DNA of 8,674 bases from Microthrixaceae bacterium (GCA_023264915.1 JAHFUU010000068.1:1-8674); one strand, 5' to 3'. Counted from the first letter of the stretch, positions 1 through 6,703 are shown. Translations and numbers: made by a program. The notes: a model not told the origin generated them from the letters alone.

Positions 1-847
1 GGGTCGTGAAGGCAGTCGAATCGGCGATCGCACCGCCCTGGACCAGCACGATGAGACCCGGCACCAACCACGGAAGCTGGGCGCCGAACCAAAGCCCGGT
101 GACCCTCAACCAACGGTTGCCTCGCGTGTTGCACAGACCAGCGATCACGACGAGGCAGGAGATCATCCCGCCGTAGTTGCCGGTGAACGCGAGTGCAGCG
201 GACCAGATGAAGGTGCGTCGAAGGTCGTCGCCTGGCCGGAGGAGGACGGGCAGCGCCCATGGAAGGATCGCCGTCGCTACGACGATCGCCAGGTGCCCCG
301 CACCGATGCGGGTGACCATGAAGGGGTTCAGGGCATACAGGAGCCCCGCACCCACCGCGGCGATCTCAGACCAGAAGCGGGCAGGGACGCTGTCAGCTTG
401 GAGTCGAGGGTGCTCGTCCCCGTCGCCGCGAGCTTGGTCGATGCGCTCGCGGACCTGGCGGTGCACGCCCACGAAGGCAGCCGCGACCGAGCCTACGATC
501 ATGGCCTTGCCGATCAGCCACCCCGGCACCACCGTCGAGAGCCAAGCGGCAGGCACCATCAGCGGAACCCTCCGAGGAAGCTCAGGGCCGAGCCCCCACG
601 CGCCATGGGGTACCGGGATCGTAGGCGTCAGGATCAGGTCGAGGCTGAAGAGGCTCCCCGGAGCCAGTGCCGGGCCGAGGACCGCAAGCCCGGCCAGAGC
701 CCCCACGAGCCAGGGCCACGACGACCACCACCGGTCCCGCATGCTTCGGGTATCCGGCCCGGAGGCGATGCCCACCGTCGCCTGGTGCACGCCTTCGTCC
801 GAACCCTTCAAACGTCGGTCTGTCTCGGGTGGTGCAGTGCGGGTCAC
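1..847 (-). CDS. Polytopic membrane protein, GT-C-like (N-terminal part, runs off the window)
   Basis: The minus-strand reading frame is open from an in-frame TGA near 918 down to base 1, so only the N-terminal ~280 residues are visible. From the ATG at 742 the protein begins MRDRWWSSWPWLVGALAGLA, a basic-aromatic start leading into a hydrophobic helix. A luminal-looking segment (SLDLILTPTIPVPHG) and several more hydrophobic stretches follow, including LLYALNPFMVTRIGAGHLAI, ATAILPWALPVLL, GMISCLVVIAGL and LPWLVPGLIVLV. The arrangement of an 'NPF...R...GHL' turn followed by a 'LPW' helix is what I associate with large actinobacterial envelope membrane proteins of the GT-C glycosyltransferase type; that assignment is recall, not a search. 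The start is uncertain. GTG at 847 has an AAGAGGG element 4 nt upstream and is used here; GTG at 790 or ATG at 742 would remove a hydrophilic N-terminus. It is divergent from the methyltransferase. No catalytic residues can be named. Confidence 0.72.
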   Translation of the reverse strand, partial: MTRTAPPETDRRLKGSDEGVHQATVGIASGPDTRSMRDRWWSSWPWLVGALAGLAVLGPALAPGSLFSLDLILTPTIPVPHGAWGLGPELPRRVPLMVPAAWLSTVVPGWLIGKAMIVGSVAAAFVGVHRQVRERIDQARGDGDEHPRLQADSVPARFWSEIAAVGAGLLYALNPFMVTRIGAGHLAIVVATAILPWALPVLLRPGDDLRRTFIWSAALAFTGNYGGMISCLVVIAGLCNTRGNRWLRVTGLWFGAQLPWLVPGLIVLVQGGAIADSTAFTT

Positions 848-1010
848 TTGCCCTCTTGGCGGGGTGACCGAGAGTGGCGGGCCGGCAGCCCGATCGGTCA
901 GGCCGGCTCGTCACTGTGTCTGATCAGGTGCAAGGTAGTGCCCTGCACGCAAGCTGTGGTCGCAAGCGACCCAACGCACGGCATGGACGACAACCGGCCC
1001 CAGGGGTGCC

Positions 1011-1016
1011 TATGCT
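1011..1016 (+). promoter_or_regulatory. Candidate -10 box for the methyltransferase/sulfotransferase pair
   Basis: TATGCT fits the TANNNT consensus of actinobacterial housekeeping promoters and is the best match in this intergenic stretch. No convincing -35 lies 16-19 bp upstream. If used, transcription would start near 1023 and give a 5' leader of about 115 nt that contains the 14-bp tandem repeat. This is a motif match only. Confidence 0.3.
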
Positions 1017-1062
1017 CGCTGTCCGGTTGCGTGCCCGCCCCGCCAGAGCGCGCCTGCGGGGT

Positions 1063-1118
1063 CCGGTCCGCCGGTTCCGGTCCGCCGGTTCCGGTCCGCC
1101 GGTGCCGGTCCGCCGTGC
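1063..1118. repeat. 14-bp tandem repeat, about four copies
   Basis: The unit CCGGTCCGCCGGTT is exact at 1063-1076 and 1077-1090. It is followed by a copy with one change at the last base (1091-1104) and a degenerate fourth copy (1105-1118). The array ends 19 bp before the methyltransferase ATG. The unit length is not a multiple of three. The repeat could be a replication-slippage product, a binding-site array or a structured 5' leader; the sequence does not decide. Confidence 0.85.
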
Positions 1119-1137
1119 CCACGAACCCAAAGATCCC

Positions 1138-1941
1138 ATGACGTCAAGTCCAAGCACCACCGTCGCTGACCCCGCACAACAGCAAGTCGTCCTGCCGGCG
1201 CGAGCCACATCCGGCGGACCCGCCTCGAACCAGACAGGTCCAGCCTCGCGTCTTGACCTGTTCCGCATGGCGCTGTCTGAGGAGGAGGACCCCGAACCCT
1301 TCTACACCAAGCTCGCGGAGCGGTCGATGGCCGAGCTCCCCTTCCCCGTCTGCGCGCGGCGAGTGCTGGACCTCGGCTCGGGCCCCGGCTACTACAGCCG
1401 CGCACTGGCCCGCTCGGGGGCCGAGGTCGTGGCGATCGACCTGAGCCCGCCCAACGTGCATGCAGCCGCAGCATCGGGCCTGAGGGCCCTGCTGTCTGAC
1501 GGAACGAACCTCCCGTTCGCCGACGGGACCTTCGACGGGGTGATGTGCTCGAACATGCTCGAGCACACCCCGACCCCCGAGGACATCTTCGACGAGATCG
1601 AGCGCGTCCTGCGCCCGGGCGGGTGGGCATGGGTGAGCTGGACCAACTGGTACTCACCCTGGGGAGGGCACAGCATCACGCCATGGCACTACTTCGGGCC
1701 CAGGCTTGGCGCTCGCCTGTACATGGCCCTGTTCGGCCCGCCGACGAAGAACCTTCCATATGACACGCTGTGGCCGACCCACATCGGTCGTACCCTCCGC
1801 CAGCTGCGGGCGCGCAAAGGGTTGCGGCTGCTTGACGCCGTCCCGCGCTACTACCCGAGCCAGCGCTGGATCATGAAGGTTCCTGGCCTGCGCGAGGTCG
1901 TGACCTGGAACTGCCTCCTGCTGCTGGAACGGGTGCGTTGA
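1138..1941 (+). CDS. Class I SAM-dependent methyltransferase
   Basis: A 267-residue protein with the Rossmann methyltransferase signature. Motif I is VLDLGSGPGYY (residues 76-86), which binds S-adenosylmethionine. The acidic strand-2 end is AIDLSPPNV (99-107). DGTNLPFADGTFD (121-133) followed by SNMLEHTPTP is the post-II/motif IV region, and LRPGGW (158-163) is the strand after it. This order matches the Methyltransf_11/UbiE-like subgroup, and the length is normal. The first ~35 residues are low complexity. The frame is open further upstream, but ATG 1138 is chosen because upstream codons cross the 14-bp repeat and conserved sequence begins well after it; there is no clear Shine-Dalgarno. The substrate is not identifiable; the setting beside a sulfotransferase and acyl-transfer genes suggests a glycan, lipid or acyl product (inference). 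The stop overlaps the start of the next gene, which implies a shared transcript and coupled translation. Confidence 0.9.
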   Translation: MTSSPSTTVADPAQQQVVLPARATSGGPASNQTGPASRLDLFRMALSEEEDPEPFYTKLAERSMAELPFPVCARRVLDLGSGPGYYSRALARSGAEVVAIDLSPPNVHAAAASGLRALLSDGTNLPFADGTFDGVMCSNMLEHTPTPEDIFDEIERVLRPGGWAWVSWTNWYSPWGGHSITPWHYFGPRLGARLYMALFGPPTKNLPYDTLWPTHIGRTLRQLRARKGLRLLDAVPRYYPSQRWIMKVPGLREVVTWNCLLLLERVR

Positions 1942-2768
1942 GCCTGACTGAGGACCGAGCGCCCAGTACGGCGGCCAAGCCGTTCGTGGGCAACCTCTCG
2001 ATCGATGACCCCTCAGAGCCGTTCAACCGGCGCTCCGCACGCTACGCGATCCGCCGCAGCCTCCGGCGCGCCCGCGAGCTGGTCGGCGACGATCCGTTCT
2101 GGCTGCCCGTGGTGCTGCGGGCAACCCCGACGGGCACCGTGAGGCGGCTCAGCGACGCCACCCAGCTAGTGATCGAAGGGTTCCCGCGGTCGGGCAACAC
2201 CTTCGCGTTCTTCGCCCTCAAGCATGCCGAGGGCCTGGCCGGGAGGCAGGTGGTGCTCAGCAGCCACGTCCACACCCCATCCGCTGTCAAGGCCGCGACG
2301 AGCTCGCGGTTCCCGACACTTGTCGTGGTGCGCCAGCCGATCGACACGATCATCTCGCTGCTCATCGCCGTACCTCACGTTCGGTTCGAGGACGCCATCG
2401 ACGAATGGATCCACCACCACCGCGAGGTCCTTCCCTACCACCGCCGCTTCGAGGCGACGACCTTCGACCAGGTGACCACCGACTTCGGCGAGGTCATCGC
2501 GCGGGTCAACGACCGATTCGGCACCGCCTTCGCACGCTATGTGCCCTCGACGGCCAACGATCAAGCCGTGTTCGCAGCGATCGAGCACAACCATGCCGTG
2601 CTCCACGGTTGCACCGAGAACGTCGTGCCAAGGCCATCCGAGCTGCGGCGGGCTGAGAAGGAATGGCTGGCCGGCCAGCTCGCTGCGCCCCGGTACCGAG
2701 CGCGCCTGGACGAGGCGGGCTCGGTCTATGAGGAGCTGGCCCGGCTCAGCCAAGCCGAGAGCTCGTAG
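1938..2768 (+). CDS. PAPS-dependent sulfotransferase-like protein
   Basis: A 276-residue protein. EGFPRSGNTF (residues 80-89) matches the P-loop-like 5'-phosphosulfate-binding loop of sulfotransferases (family form PRSGTT/S-W). VVRQPIDTIISL (about 130-141) matches the 3'-phosphate-binding element, where Arg and Ser contact PAPS. FDQVTTDFGEVIARV (about 176-190) resembles the conserved 'YEDL..DP...L..I' helix that follows in the family. LSSHVHTP (107-114) sits where the acceptor-side catalytic His is often found, but I cannot align that residue with certainty. The protein would move a sulfate from PAPS to a hydroxyl or amine of an unknown acceptor, in the cytoplasm; no signal peptide or membrane segment is seen. 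Start: TTG at 1938 overlaps the upstream TGA (TTGA), the tightest arrangement with the methyltransferase; GTG at 1986 is an alternative. The Trp usual after the loop is replaced by Phe. Distant P-loop kinase-like roles are not excluded. Confidence 0.8.
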   Translation: MSLTEDRAPSTAAKPFVGNLSIDDPSEPFNRRSARYAIRRSLRRARELVGDDPFWLPVVLRATPTGTVRRLSDATQLVIEGFPRSGNTFAFFALKHAEGLAGRQVVLSSHVHTPSAVKAATSSRFPTLVVVRQPIDTIISLLIAVPHVRFEDAIDEWIHHHREVLPYHRRFEATTFDQVTTDFGEVIARVNDRFGTAFARYVPSTANDQAVFAAIEHNHAVLHGCTENVVPRPSELRRAEKEWLAGQLAAPRYRARLDEAGSVYEELARLSQAESS

Positions 2769-2797
2769 CCTCAGCGGCCGCGCCTCTCGAGCTCGGC
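2754..2797. terminator. Possible bidirectional hairpin between convergent genes
   Basis: The left arm GCCGAGAGCTCG (2754-2765) pairs with the right arm CGAGCTCGGC (2788-2797) as a 10-bp stem with a 2-nt bulge. The 22-nt loop contains the 8-bp palindrome GCGGCCGC (2774-2781). It straddles the two facing stop codons (TAG at 2766-2768; minus-strand TGA at 2771-2773), the expected place for a shared terminator. There is no T-tract on either strand, so intrinsic termination is not proven. Confidence 0.35.
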
Positions 2798-4057
2798 CAT
2801 CAGGTCGTGGCTGAACTGGACGGCGCCCTTGCGGTTGGAGTGAAGCACGTCCGCGAACATCTCGGTCGGGTAGCCGCGGCCGGTGAAGTCGATCACATCG
2901 AAGCCGTAGCGCGCCGAGGCGTCCTTGATGAGCCGCTCCCCCTCGCCCAGCGAGCCCATGTCAACCCCACCCTCGCGCCAGACCTCCACGGGCACGGGTG
3001 GGATGACCACCACGACCCGGGCGCCGATCTCGTCACCCCTGGTCTTGAACGAGCCCAGCAGGTGGTTCAGGTCGCGAACCGAGAACTCCTTTTGCACCAT
3101 GTTCGTGCGGAGGTCAGAAAGCGCCTTGGTCGGCTTGTAGGTCTGGTTGTGGAACAGCTTGCTGGTTCCGTCGTCCTCGAGGGCCTGGCGCCAGTCGTCC
3201 TCGTCGCGCAAGGGGATGTAGGGCTTGGGCTCGTTCTGGCGGTACTGGTTCCAGGTGGCCTCCAGCATCACCTTGGGCTGGCGTAGCGACCCTCTCTGCG
3301 CGACCAGCTCGACGTGGTCGTTCGCCGCGCGATCGACCGCCCCGACGATCCCCGGACGCAGCTCGCGCTCGACGCGGGCGAACACGACGTCTGCCTGCCC
3401 GGGCTGGATGTTCAGGTTCAGCGGATCGGTGAGCAGCAGATCGATCGGATGCACACCGACGACGATCAGCTTCGGTCTGAGATCGACGAGTGCCACCTCG
3501 TTGGCCCACCGCACGAGCGTGGTGGCCGGCGCCCCGACGATCGAGGCGTTGTAGGCCGTGCGCGCGCTCTTGGATGCGCCGAGCATCTCGCGCGGGATCA
3601 CCGCCGAGTCCATCATCGACGTGCCGAAGAACATCATGTCGAGCTGGGGGTGCGCGGCGGCGATGTCATCGATCCTCCTCGCCTTGAGGATCATCTCCGC
3701 AGCGTCGCCCGACCGAACCACTGGAAGCTGCGGCTTGACCCACCGGACCCATGCTTCGGCTATCAGGAGCGATACGACGATCACGGCCAGAGCGGTCAGC
3801 CACGGGTGCCTCGGGGGGCGGGAGAGAGCCCTTGCCACCTCCGGGCTCACCAAGGACCGCCGCTGCCGCCGCCCCTTCGGGCTGGCCTTGCGCGGCGGCG
3901 ATCCGTCGGTCGCGGTGGTCGGGGAGCTGGTCACGGGAGGTCGCACGCCTGGTGCGAGCCTAACGGCGCAGCCGGACGCGTCCGTCGCGACCCTCACCGG
4001 GGCGCGAACGGGTCCACCCGCAGGCCGCACGCCGAGACCTGTGCGGGCATCTGTCAC
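2771..4057 (-). CDS. Membrane-anchored SGNH/GDSL-fold protein, AlgJ/AlgX/DltD-like partner of MBOAT
   Basis: Up to 428 residues: a basic, disordered N-terminus (to about residue 84), one transmembrane helix (about 86-104), then an extracellular domain with SGNH landmarks. FFGTSMMDSAVIP (143-155) carries the putative nucleophile Ser147. YNASIVGAPATT (169-180) supplies the block II Gly, and LRPKLIVVGVHPIDL (193-207) the block III strand. VVVIPPVPVEVW precedes the C-terminal block. FADVLHSNRKGA (401-412) gives the DxxH pair Asp403/His406. The single-pass anchor plus SGNH domain is the topology of DltD and resembles the SGNH partners of alginate and cellulose acetylation, which work with an MBOAT. 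An MBOAT gene lies about 1 kb away on the other strand, supporting that pairing. Start uncertain: GTG 4057 gives the longest form; GTG 3934 would give 387 residues and lies about 22 nt after a minus-strand TAGGCT. Either keeps the helix. The substrate is unknown. Confidence 0.82.
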   Translation of the reverse strand: MTDARTGLGVRPAGGPVRAPVRVATDASGCAVRLAPGVRPPVTSSPTTATDGSPPRKASPKGRRQRRSLVSPEVARALSRPPRHPWLTALAVIVVSLLIAEAWVRWVKPQLPVVRSGDAAEMILKARRIDDIAAAHPQLDMMFFGTSMMDSAVIPREMLGASKSARTAYNASIVGAPATTLVRWANEVALVDLRPKLIVVGVHPIDLLLTDPLNLNIQPGQADVVFARVERELRPGIVGAVDRAANDHVELVAQRGSLRQPKVMLEATWNQYRQNEPKPYIPLRDEDDWRQALEDDGTSKLFHNQTYKPTKALSDLRTNMVQKEFSVRDLNHLLGSFKTRGDEIGARVVVVIPPVPVEVWREGGVDMGSLGEGERLIKDASARYGFDVIDFTGRGYPTEMFADVLHSNRKGAVQFSHDLMAELERRGR

Positions 4058-4090
4058 GGGAACGGAATGGCGAGGGAGCCCTTGACCACA

Positions 4091-4110
4091 CCCTCAGCTG
4101 CCCTCAGCTG
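4091..4110. repeat. 10-bp direct repeat in the divergent promoter region
   Basis: CCCTCAGCTG occurs twice head-to-tail, exactly. Each copy contains the palindrome CAGCTG, so the two palindromes are one helical turn apart. The element sits about 40-60 bp upstream of the -10 box of the AT gene and upstream of the divergent SGNH gene. It could be an operator controlling both directions, but no regulator is encoded in the window. Confidence 0.55.
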
Positions 4111-4150
4111 CCGCCCTCGGGTGGCCGGGTGCACCAGAGTTGGGCAGCCC

Positions 4151-4156
4151 TATGAT
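4151..4156 (+). promoter_or_regulatory. -10 box for a probable leaderless AT transcript
   Basis: TATGAT fits the TANNNT -10 consensus. Its last T is 8 nt before the A of the ATG at 4165, so transcription would begin at or next to the start codon. The AT gene shows no Shine-Dalgarno, which agrees with a leaderless message as is common in actinobacteria. No clear -35 hexamer is visible at the normal distance. Confidence 0.5.
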
Positions 4157-4164
4157 GCCCGCCG

Positions 4165-5076
4165 ATGCCAAAGGCGCTCCTTCCCTCCCCGCCTTTTGCG
4201 GTCGCCTTCCCGGGACAGGGGGTCGACCCGGTTGACCTCGCTCGCATCCTGACCCTGTTCGGTGAGAGCCCGCTGGTGGGGATGCTCGCCGAGCACCTCG
4301 GACATCGGGACTGGCGGTCGCTGGACATGACCGACACGAGGGTCGCCCAGCCAGCGGTCTATGTCGCCAGCATCCTGCAAGCGACCGAGAGCATCGAGTC
4401 GGCCCAGGCCGCCGCATGCTTCGGGCACAGCATGGGCGAGCTCGGGGCCATGGCGTTCGCGGGCGTGTACTCCGCTGCCGACGGAGTCGAGCTCGCCATC
4501 TGGCGCGCCGAGAGAGCTCATGAGGCTGACCGGCACCGGCCAGGCGCGATGGCCGTCGTGATGCGCCTGGAGTCCAACCAGATAGAGATGGTCCGCCGGC
4601 GCGCCTTGTTCGAGGCCGGCGGCGCCATCGAGGTGGCCGTCTTGAACGGCCCTGGCCAAGTCGTCCTCTCCGGCGACGCCGTTACGATCGATCATGCCCT
4701 CGACATCGTCGAGGGCATGAATGGAACGGCGCGGAAGCTGCCGATCGGCGGGGCCTACCACTCACCGCTGCTCTATGGCTGCATCGAGACCTTCGCCGGC
4801 AGGATCTCGCGCCTTGCCCTGCGCGAGCCAAGGGTCCCGGTGATCTCCTCGACGACCACACAGCCCGTGCGCACCCCGGAGGAGGTCGTCGCGGCGCTCT
4901 CCCAGGCCCTGGTCCTGCCCGTGCGATGGCCCGAGACGCTGGCCGCGGTCAGAGCCCTCGGCATCTCCCGAGCGGTGGATGCCGGGCCGGGATCCACCCT
5001 GGCCAACCTCTCCCGCTTCACGCCCGAGCTCGAGCTCTGGCCTCTGTCTCCCCAACGGGCACGCTCTGGGGCATGA
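4165..5076 (+). CDS. Malonyl-CoA:ACP transacylase-like acyltransferase (FabD family)
   Basis: A 303-residue stand-alone AT, the usual FabD length. It shows FPGQG (15-19) for the oxyanion site, GHSMGE (87-92) with nucleophile Ser89, NGPGQVVLSGD (161-171) and GAYHSP (196-201) with catalytic His199. DAGPGSTL (272-279) matches the C-terminal 'VGPG..L' element. Arg114 in AIWRAER lies 22 residues after the GHSxGE motif, the same spacing as the FabD Arg that binds the malonyl carboxylate, so a dicarboxylic acyl-CoA substrate such as malonyl-CoA is likely. It should load the ACP encoded at 6767-7111. ATG 4165 is chosen because FPGQG then sits at the usual distance from the N-terminus and a -10 box lies just upstream. 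Two ATGs at 4152 and 4155 are out of frame. The MBOAT gene follows after 26 nt, so the two are probably co-transcribed. A housekeeping FabD role cannot be excluded, but the context argues for a dedicated one. Confidence 0.9.
   Translation: MPKALLPSPPFAVAFPGQGVDPVDLARILTLFGESPLVGMLAEHLGHRDWRSLDMTDTRVAQPAVYVASILQATESIESAQAAACFGHSMGELGAMAFAGVYSAADGVELAIWRAERAHEADRHRPGAMAVVMRLESNQIEMVRRRALFEAGGAIEVAVLNGPGQVVLSGDAVTIDHALDIVEGMNGTARKLPIGGAYHSPLLYGCIETFAGRISRLALREPRVPVISSTTTQPVRTPEEVVAALSQALVLPVRWPETLAAVRALGISRAVDAGPGSTLANLSRFTPELELWPLSPQRARSGA
4692..4720. repeat. 13-bp perfect inverted repeat inside the AT gene
   Basis: TCATGCCCTCGAC (4692-4704) is followed by ATC and then by the exact reverse complement GTCGAGGGCATGA (4708-4720). 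It encodes His-Ala-Leu-Asp-Ile-Val-Glu-Gly-Met, about residues 177-185 of the AT, in a helix region between the NGPGQ and GAYHS motifs. It would form a strong mRNA hairpin with a 3-nt loop or a palindromic DNA site. Function unknown. Confidence 0.9.
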
Positions 5077-5087
5077 GGATGACCCGG

Positions 5088-5093
5088 TAAGGT
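5088..5093 (+). promoter_or_regulatory. TAAGGT: -10 box or weak ribosome-binding site before the MBOAT gene
   Basis: TAAGGT lies 9 nt before the GTG at 5103. It fits TANNNT, and its AAGGT portion also partly matches a Shine-Dalgarno at a usable distance. With only 26 nt between the AT stop and this start, read-through from the AT promoter with AAGGT as the ribosome-binding site is the simpler reading. Confidence 0.35.
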
Positions 5094-5102
5094 CCCCGAG
5101 CC

Positions 5103-6665
5103 GTGCTGGTTGCTGCCCAGAACACGACCCAGACATCGGGCCTGCTGTTCAACTCCCTTCAGTACGGGGCGTTCCTCGCCGTCGTGGTCGTCCTTTACTG
5201 GCTGATCCCCCGGCCAGCGCGCCGATGGCTCCTGCTGCTGGCTTCCTACGCGTTCTACGCGACCTGGAACCCGTGGTTCTGCGGGCTGCTGGCCGCGACC
5301 ACGCTGGTCAACTTCGCGATCGGGCTCAAGCTCGGCTCTGTTCGCAACCCCGAGTCACGAAAGGTGCTCGTTGCGATAGCGGTCCTTTGGGGCATAAGCA
5401 TCCTGGCCTACTTCAAGTACCTCGACTTCGGGATCGAGTCGTTCGCCTCGCTGGCGCGCGTGCTCGGTGCGGATCTCAGCCCCGCCCTGGTGGGCATCGC
5501 GGTCCCCCTGGGGCTGTCGTTCTACACCTTCCACACGCTGAGCTACGTGATCGATGTCTACCGCGGCGACATCGCACCCACGAGGGACCTCGTGACCTTC
5601 GGTGTGTTCGTCGCCTACTTCCCGCAGCTCCTGGCGGGGCCGCTCACCAGGGCTCGCAAGATGCTTCCCCAGATCGACCACCCCCCTTCGCGTCCCCAGA
5701 AGATCAAGGTCCAAGAAGGGCTCGAGCTGATCCTGCTGGGCCTGTTCCAGAAGGTTGCCGTGGCTGATGCCCTGTCCACGATCACCAAGACGGTGTTCGT
5801 GGACACCTCGATCGGTTCGACGCCGCAACGGAACTGGCTGTGGCTCATGATCGCCGCCGTAGGAGGCCTCACGCAGTTCGTGCTGGACTTCGCTGGCTAC
5901 TCCAACATCGCAAGGGGGACGTCAAAGCTCCTCGGGATCGAGTTGCCCTACAACTTCCGTGAGCCACTGACCCGGTCGCGCAACCTCCAGGACTACTGGC
6001 GCCGGCACAACATGACCCTTTTTGCCTGGTTCCGCGACTACGTCTACAGGCCCCTGAGGCCACGCGCCACGACGAGGTTCCGCTCGAGCCTCCTGGTGGT
6101 GGTCGTGTTCGTCCTGTCGGGCCTTTGGCACGGCGCCAACCGCGGCTGGGTGCTCTGGGGCGTGTTCATGGGTCTGGCCGTCGTCGTCGACGTCCAGGGC
6201 GGGCGCCTCAGGGACCGCCGCCGGCGCGCTCGCGCCCCCCGCCCGGTCAAGGCCGCAACAGAGCCACCAATCGCTCAGGCGGCACCACCGCGCACCGGAC
6301 AGCGACCCCGGCCGATCCGCAAGGTCAGGGTCGCCACCCAGATCAGGTCCTCGGCATATGTGATCGCGGTCCTGTCGATCTCGATCGTCTTCGTGCTCGA
6401 GTCAACTCCCGCTCTCGCGATGTCCTACTTCGGCGAGGTCCTCTCGTTCAGCTGGGCACCGCTTGACTGGAACAGCATCCTCGTGGTCGTCTACGCGATC
6501 GGCGCGGTGATCCTCAGCGACGCCCGGGAGCACCGCATCGAGCTGGCCGAGGGCAAGCCTGACCCGCCGACGATCCCGCGGGCTCTGCTGTGGGCGGCCA
6601 TGATCGGCCTCATCTTGATCTTCAGCGGAACGGTCAGCCAACCCTTCGTCTACTTCCAGTTCTGA
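5103..6665 (+). CDS. MBOAT-family membrane-bound O-acyltransferase (AlgI/DltB-like)
   Basis: A 520-residue protein with about ten hydrophobic segments, the size of AlgI-type enzymes. Family landmarks in order: YWLIPRPARRWLLLLASYAF near the N-terminus; FYTFHTLSYVIDVYRG (140-155); AYFPQLLAGP (171-180); DFAGYSNIARG (262-272); DYWRRHNMTLFAWFRDYVY (297-315); and LSGLWHGAN (338-346), where His343 is the invariant catalytic His at the cytosol-to-outside tunnel. MBOATs of this type take an acyl group from a cytosolic donor (DltC-bound D-alanine in the DltB case) and pass it across the membrane to a glycan or a partner protein. Oddities: the usual WRRWH motif reads WRRHN, so the second conserved His is shifted by one position. 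A basic Pro/Arg-rich insert (about 368-410) probably forms a cytosolic loop. Start GTG 5103 is 26 nt after the AT stop. Neighbouring AT, ACP and KS genes suggest an ACP-bound acyl donor; the acceptor is unknown. Confidence 0.92.
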   Translation: MLVAAQNTTQTSGLLFNSLQYGAFLAVVVVLYWLIPRPARRWLLLLASYAFYATWNPWFCGLLAATTLVNFAIGLKLGSVRNPESRKVLVAIAVLWGISILAYFKYLDFGIESFASLARVLGADLSPALVGIAVPLGLSFYTFHTLSYVIDVYRGDIAPTRDLVTFGVFVAYFPQLLAGPLTRARKMLPQIDHPPSRPQKIKVQEGLELILLGLFQKVAVADALSTITKTVFVDTSIGSTPQRNWLWLMIAAVGGLTQFVLDFAGYSNIARGTSKLLGIELPYNFREPLTRSRNLQDYWRRHNMTLFAWFRDYVYRPLRPRATTRFRSSLLVVVVFVLSGLWHGANRGWVLWGVFMGLAVVVDVQGGRLRDRRRRARAPRPVKAATEPPIAQAAPPRTGQRPRPIRKVRVATQIRSSAYVIAVLSISIVFVLESTPALAMSYFGEVLSFSWAPLDWNSILVVVYAIGAVILSDAREHRIELAEGKPDPPTIPRALLWAAMIGLILIFSGTVSQPFVYFQF

Positions 6666-6703
6666 CGGCTTCGCCCCAGCCCGACGAGTCATGTGGCCGG
6701 GAT

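Larger units (their letters stand above)
848..1137. other. Divergent intergenic region
   Basis: These 290 bases separate the leftward membrane-protein gene from the rightward methyltransferase gene. The plus-strand methyltransferase frame stays open through here, but the conceptual peptide is Arg/Pro/Gly-rich and its 3' half is a 14-bp repeat, so it looks like non-coding DNA in a stop-poor high-GC context. I see the tandem repeat at 1063-1118, a possible plus-strand -10 box (TATGCT, 1011-1016) and a possible minus-strand -10 (TACCTT, lying over 932-937). No RNA gene is recognisable. Confidence 0.6.

Noticed and set aside
874..1137. N-terminal extension of the methyltransferase to 874
   Set aside because: The extra 88 residues are low-complexity and run through a 14-bp tandem repeat that is not a multiple of three; conserved methyltransferase sequence starts far downstream of ATG 1138.
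177..1141. Long plus-strand open frames over the left region (for example 177-923 and 293-1141)
   Set aside because: Their translations are Arg/Pro/Ser-rich with no domain character, while the minus strand in the same stretch reads as a coherent series of membrane helices. They are shadows of high-GC coding DNA.
1545..1566. 7-bp inverted repeat GTGCTCG...CGAGCAC in the methyltransferase gene
   Set aside because: Short stem with an 8-nt loop in GC-rich coding DNA; expected by chance and explained by codon use.
4140..4145. TTGGGC as a -35 box for the AT promoter
   Set aside because: Only 5 bp separate it from the TATGAT box, far below the needed spacing.
3314..4252. Plus-strand open frame opposite the SGNH gene
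   Set aside because: It has no recognisable motifs and overlaps both the SGNH coding strand and the AT start; the minus-strand protein has a membrane helix and SGNH blocks.
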